Source: Sphagnum compactum (taxonomy: Eukaryota > Bryophyta > Sphagnopsida > Sphagnales). From it: DNA of 64,000 nucleotides. Positions 61,323 through 64,000 of this stretch are shown piece after piece; within the stretch, counting starts at the first letter, position 1; the number at the start of each line of letters is the position of its first letter. The position numbers and the translations under genes were made by a program. Under the pieces are notes generated by a model, which did no database searches, was not told the DNA's origin, and was given only the letters and a program-made list of their open reading frames with translations. Location of the stretch: positions 12,113,863 to 12,177,862 of the forward strand of contig OZ234496.1 in assembly GCA_965153455.1 (NCBI GenBank). Reading direction: 5' to 3'.

Positions 61323-61940
61323 CCATGAACAAGATGGATGGAAAAAAAAGTCTTTAAGCAAATTTTTCAAGCTAGATGTCCCGAAAAAAAAAGGGACTTT
61401 TCTCAAGGAGGAGACAAAATGGTAGCCTCAACCATGTTCACCCGGGGAGAAGGGGACTAAGTTACTTGAGGATCAAGTTCCCAAATGTTTGACAAGAAAG
61501 TTCAAAGGCCAAATGTTGTCCAAATCAAACATTTTTTATACCATTGGAATTTTTTTGAAAGTTAGATATCTAAAATGATATTGCATTTAAGATTTGAGAA
61601 AATGAAATTTATGGCAAAAAAAAAAAACTAAGGGTCAGATTTCCAACATTTTGATTTGGACAAAGTTTATCCTTATATTTCTTGTTAAACATTCGAAAAT
61701 TTGTTCATTGGAGGAAGTTGCTCTTTGAAGCAACTAAGTCCTTTTCTCCATGATGGAAGTTGTTCCCAAGGGTAATTTAGTCCTTTTCTCCCAAGAATGT
61801 TAGTCCCCTTTTCCCCAAAGGAACATGGTTGGGGCTACCATTTTGTTTCTTCCCTAGAAAAAATTCCTTTCTCTTTGGGACATCTAGTTTGAAAAAATTA
61901 CTTAAAGACTTTTTTTTCCCATCCGTTTGGTTCATTAATT
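61323..61940. mobile_element. fold-back element with long imperfect inverted arms
   Basis: The left arm from TGAACAAGATGGATGGAAAA through AGTCTTTAAGCAA, CTAGATGTCCC, ACAAAATGGTAGCC, CAACCATGTTC and GGGGACTAA is matched, inverted, by the right arm ending CCCATCCGTTTGGTTCATTA at 61937. Arms are 130-250 bp, with a unique centre around 61500-61690. No coding capacity. A transcript would form a long hairpin. Target-site duplication not identified. Confidence 0.85.
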
Positions 61941-61944
61941 TTTA

Positions 61945-62185
61945 GTGTAATTATACATAACTCTAAAGCTATGAAATCCAATTCTGTATAATTCCAATTC
62001 TGCAGTGAAATCCAATTTTATATGGTTTAATTTTCTGAATTTGTTATTTTTTGGTGTAACTCTATGGAACTTTAAAATTGTGAAATCCAATTTTATATGG
62101 TCTCAATTTTCTGAATTTGTTAATTTTTGGTGTAATTCTATGGAACCTTAAAATTGTGAAATCCAATTTTATATCCAATTTTGAG
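61945..62185. repeat. tandem repeat, about 76 bp unit, 2.5-3 copies
   Basis: GTGAAATCCAATTTTATATG recurs at 62005, 62080 and 62156, with TTTTTGGTGTAA.TCTATGGA between. Non-coding. Confidence 0.85.
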
Positions 62186-62299
62186 GTGGTTTTTTTGGTG
62201 TTATTATATTCTATATGGTTTTGTTACAATTGTTTGCAGGTTTTAGGGGGCTTCAGTAACTCACTAAGTTTTGTATTTTCATGATTTTTTGGTGTTTAA

Positions 62300-64000
62300 T
62301 TCATGTAGATAAAAAGATGGCATCAAAAAGTGCAACATTTGAAATGTTATATGAACAAGATGAGTTTATGTCATCAACTAATGCCCCAATTAAATCACCC
62401 CCAATTAGATAATAAGAAGCATCTAATCTTGATATGGAGGCAATTTGGGAACTTCTCATTCCATAACTCAAAGTTATTTAGAAGTTGTGGTACCCTTTTC
62501 ATTGCATTTATGATAATTGGGTTTGTTTTTGCTAATGGTGTTGTTGTAATAAAATTCTTGCAATGCACAAATGTTATGTTGTGTTGTATGGCACCCTTTT
62601 GTAATGCAAGTTAATGCAAAAATTTGTCTCAAAGGAAGAAAAAATGTTTTTAATTTGTAACAAAGACCATGACACAAGCTCATTGAAAAAACACAAGGTG
62701 TATAAGAAGTGGGGAGTGTTTATGCTACAAAAAATGGCATATATTATTAACGAGACACAAGTTGCAAAGAAAAGGTAAACTATCCTTCCTTTTGAGATTA
62801 CAATTTTTTTGGGCAATTATAGACCATATACCAAATTTGATCTAACACATCAAGATTTTTTGGAAATCTTAATGTTGTACATTGCTAAACGATATTGTCT
62901 TTTGTCATCCATTGAAAATCCATGGTTGAGGTGTTTAATTTTTTGTTAATGTGGGCAAGACAATTTCCATTTTAATAGTAGTTGGTGAATGAAGTCCTTA
63001 TAGATATTGTGACAAAAACCAATGAAAAATATGTTCTCTCAACTCTTATTTCGTATATTATATGCATGGCCTTTTTTCATTTTTGGATGTCATGCATTAG
63101 CTATGACACTTTTGTTATGGTTGTTAGCTTTATCAATCGTTCTTGGGAGCCCACCCACACAACTATTCTAGGTTTTTAAGAACAAAATATAGCTAGTGTA
63201 TCCATGACAAACTAGGTGAAAATTTTATTTGATTCATTTTTGTTTGTTTGACAAAGTCATTGCTTTTGTTAAAGACAAATGCTTAAATTTGAACACATTG
63301 ACCGATGCCTTGAAGTCTATAGTTTGTTGATCTCCCTTTCAATTGCTTGCTCCATTTGTAAGATTGTGTTTTGGCCATGCAATGTCAAAGGTAGTTTAGT
63401 GTGCCACCAATGCTGCCAAAGTTTATTTGGGTTAAAAAAATTAGCTTGAAGGCTATTCAAACATCATTGCAGAAAAATATTACTTGGACAAAAAAATCGG
63501 GGAAGGGGAAACAAGAATGTAATATGTTTGTATCATTGTAAAGCTACTAGTAAGGTTGTTCAAAACTCCTATGAAAACATAATTTGTTTCAAGAATTATT
63601 TTGTTTCAAGAAATTCTTGAATATCAAAATGCAATACCCATATGTTATGCATGGTAGCAAGATCTATACTTGTCTTCTAAAATGTTAGTAGGCCAAACTT
63701 GAATTGTGGCTCAAACAATCGATGATACATTGCTTTTTGTTGTCAAACAACATGTTTTAATCCTAACCCGAAGGCATTGGTTTTTGTTAAATGCTCTTAC
63801 TTTTACTTTCACTTGGTGCATTACTTTGAAATTTGATGTGACTAGCATTGAAATTTAGAATTAACCATTAATTTGTGATTATTTGATTCAGGATTACAAG
63901 AATTTAAGTGATGGATGATGGTGCAAGTTGTGGGGATATTGATGCGATTCTTGGCCTTTTCAATGGTTTATAATCATTTTCAAGTCCACAACATGTTGAT
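62300..64000 (+). pseudogene. hAT-like transposase remnant, copy C (runs off the window)
   Basis: The most complete copy. Translation across frameshifts shows, in order, QVAKKR, GNYRPYTKFDLTHQDFLE (62815-62860), IENPWLRC, MVVSFINRSWEPTHTTI (63115-63165), then FDKVIAFVKDKCLNLNTLTD (63250-63310), FGHAMSK and the KKSGKG-like block at 63490-63515. Transposase of the plant hAT-like, RNase-H-fold type; many stops, so inactive. The 3' end is outside the window. Confidence 0.8.

Overview
The window is nuclear DNA of a land plant. Three genes can be followed with some confidence: a tetratricopeptide-repeat (TPR) protein, the large subunit of chromatin assembly factor 1 (FAS1 type), and a small protein with a chloroplast transit-peptide profile. 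Introns have standard GT..AG borders, and telomere-type TTTAGGG boxes lie beside two of the genes. The rest is AT-rich, repeat-laden DNA: only about 6 of 64 kb is genic, and there are many decayed transposons. This suits a large plant genome. Style and repeat content make me lean to a fern, lycophyte or gymnosperm rather than a compact angiosperm or moss, but nothing seen settles the lineage.

Layout. 1-2.8 kb: AT-rich, no gene. 2.8-8.5 kb (minus): several protein-like open blocks that may be exons of an unrecognised or decaying gene, plus two local tandem repeats and a miniature transposon. 8.8-13.9 kb: dispersed repeats. 13.9-16.7 kb: a LINE-type reverse transcriptase remnant full of stops. 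16.7-22.5 kb: tandem and minisatellite arrays (about 245, 63 and 87 bp units). 25.2-30.7 kb: a large nested inverted repeat. 34.3-36.1 kb: the GC- and CpG-richer TPR gene. 36.9-40.4 kb: the FAS1-like gene on the other strand, converging on the TPR gene. 41-47 kb: two broken hAT-like transposase copies with a fold-back element between them. 49-50.4 kb: three small tandem arrays. 50.7-53.3 kb: the plastid-protein gene in three exons, bracketed by a direct repeat of its own upstream region. 55-64 kb: more transposon debris, including three miniature inverted-repeat transposons with readable target-site duplications, a fold-back element and a third hAT-like copy that runs off the right end.

The three genes show no common pathway; they are neighbours in a small gene island (34-53 kb). 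The most informative observations are: the FAS1-like model lacks both the usual N-terminal third and the usual C-terminal region; the plastid-protein gene is flanked by direct repeats; two miniature transposon insertions can be read against an empty paralogous site elsewhere in the window; and the 5.5 kb nested inverted repeat has one asymmetric arm. I found no convincing undescribed functional system. All calls come from reading the sequence without database searches.
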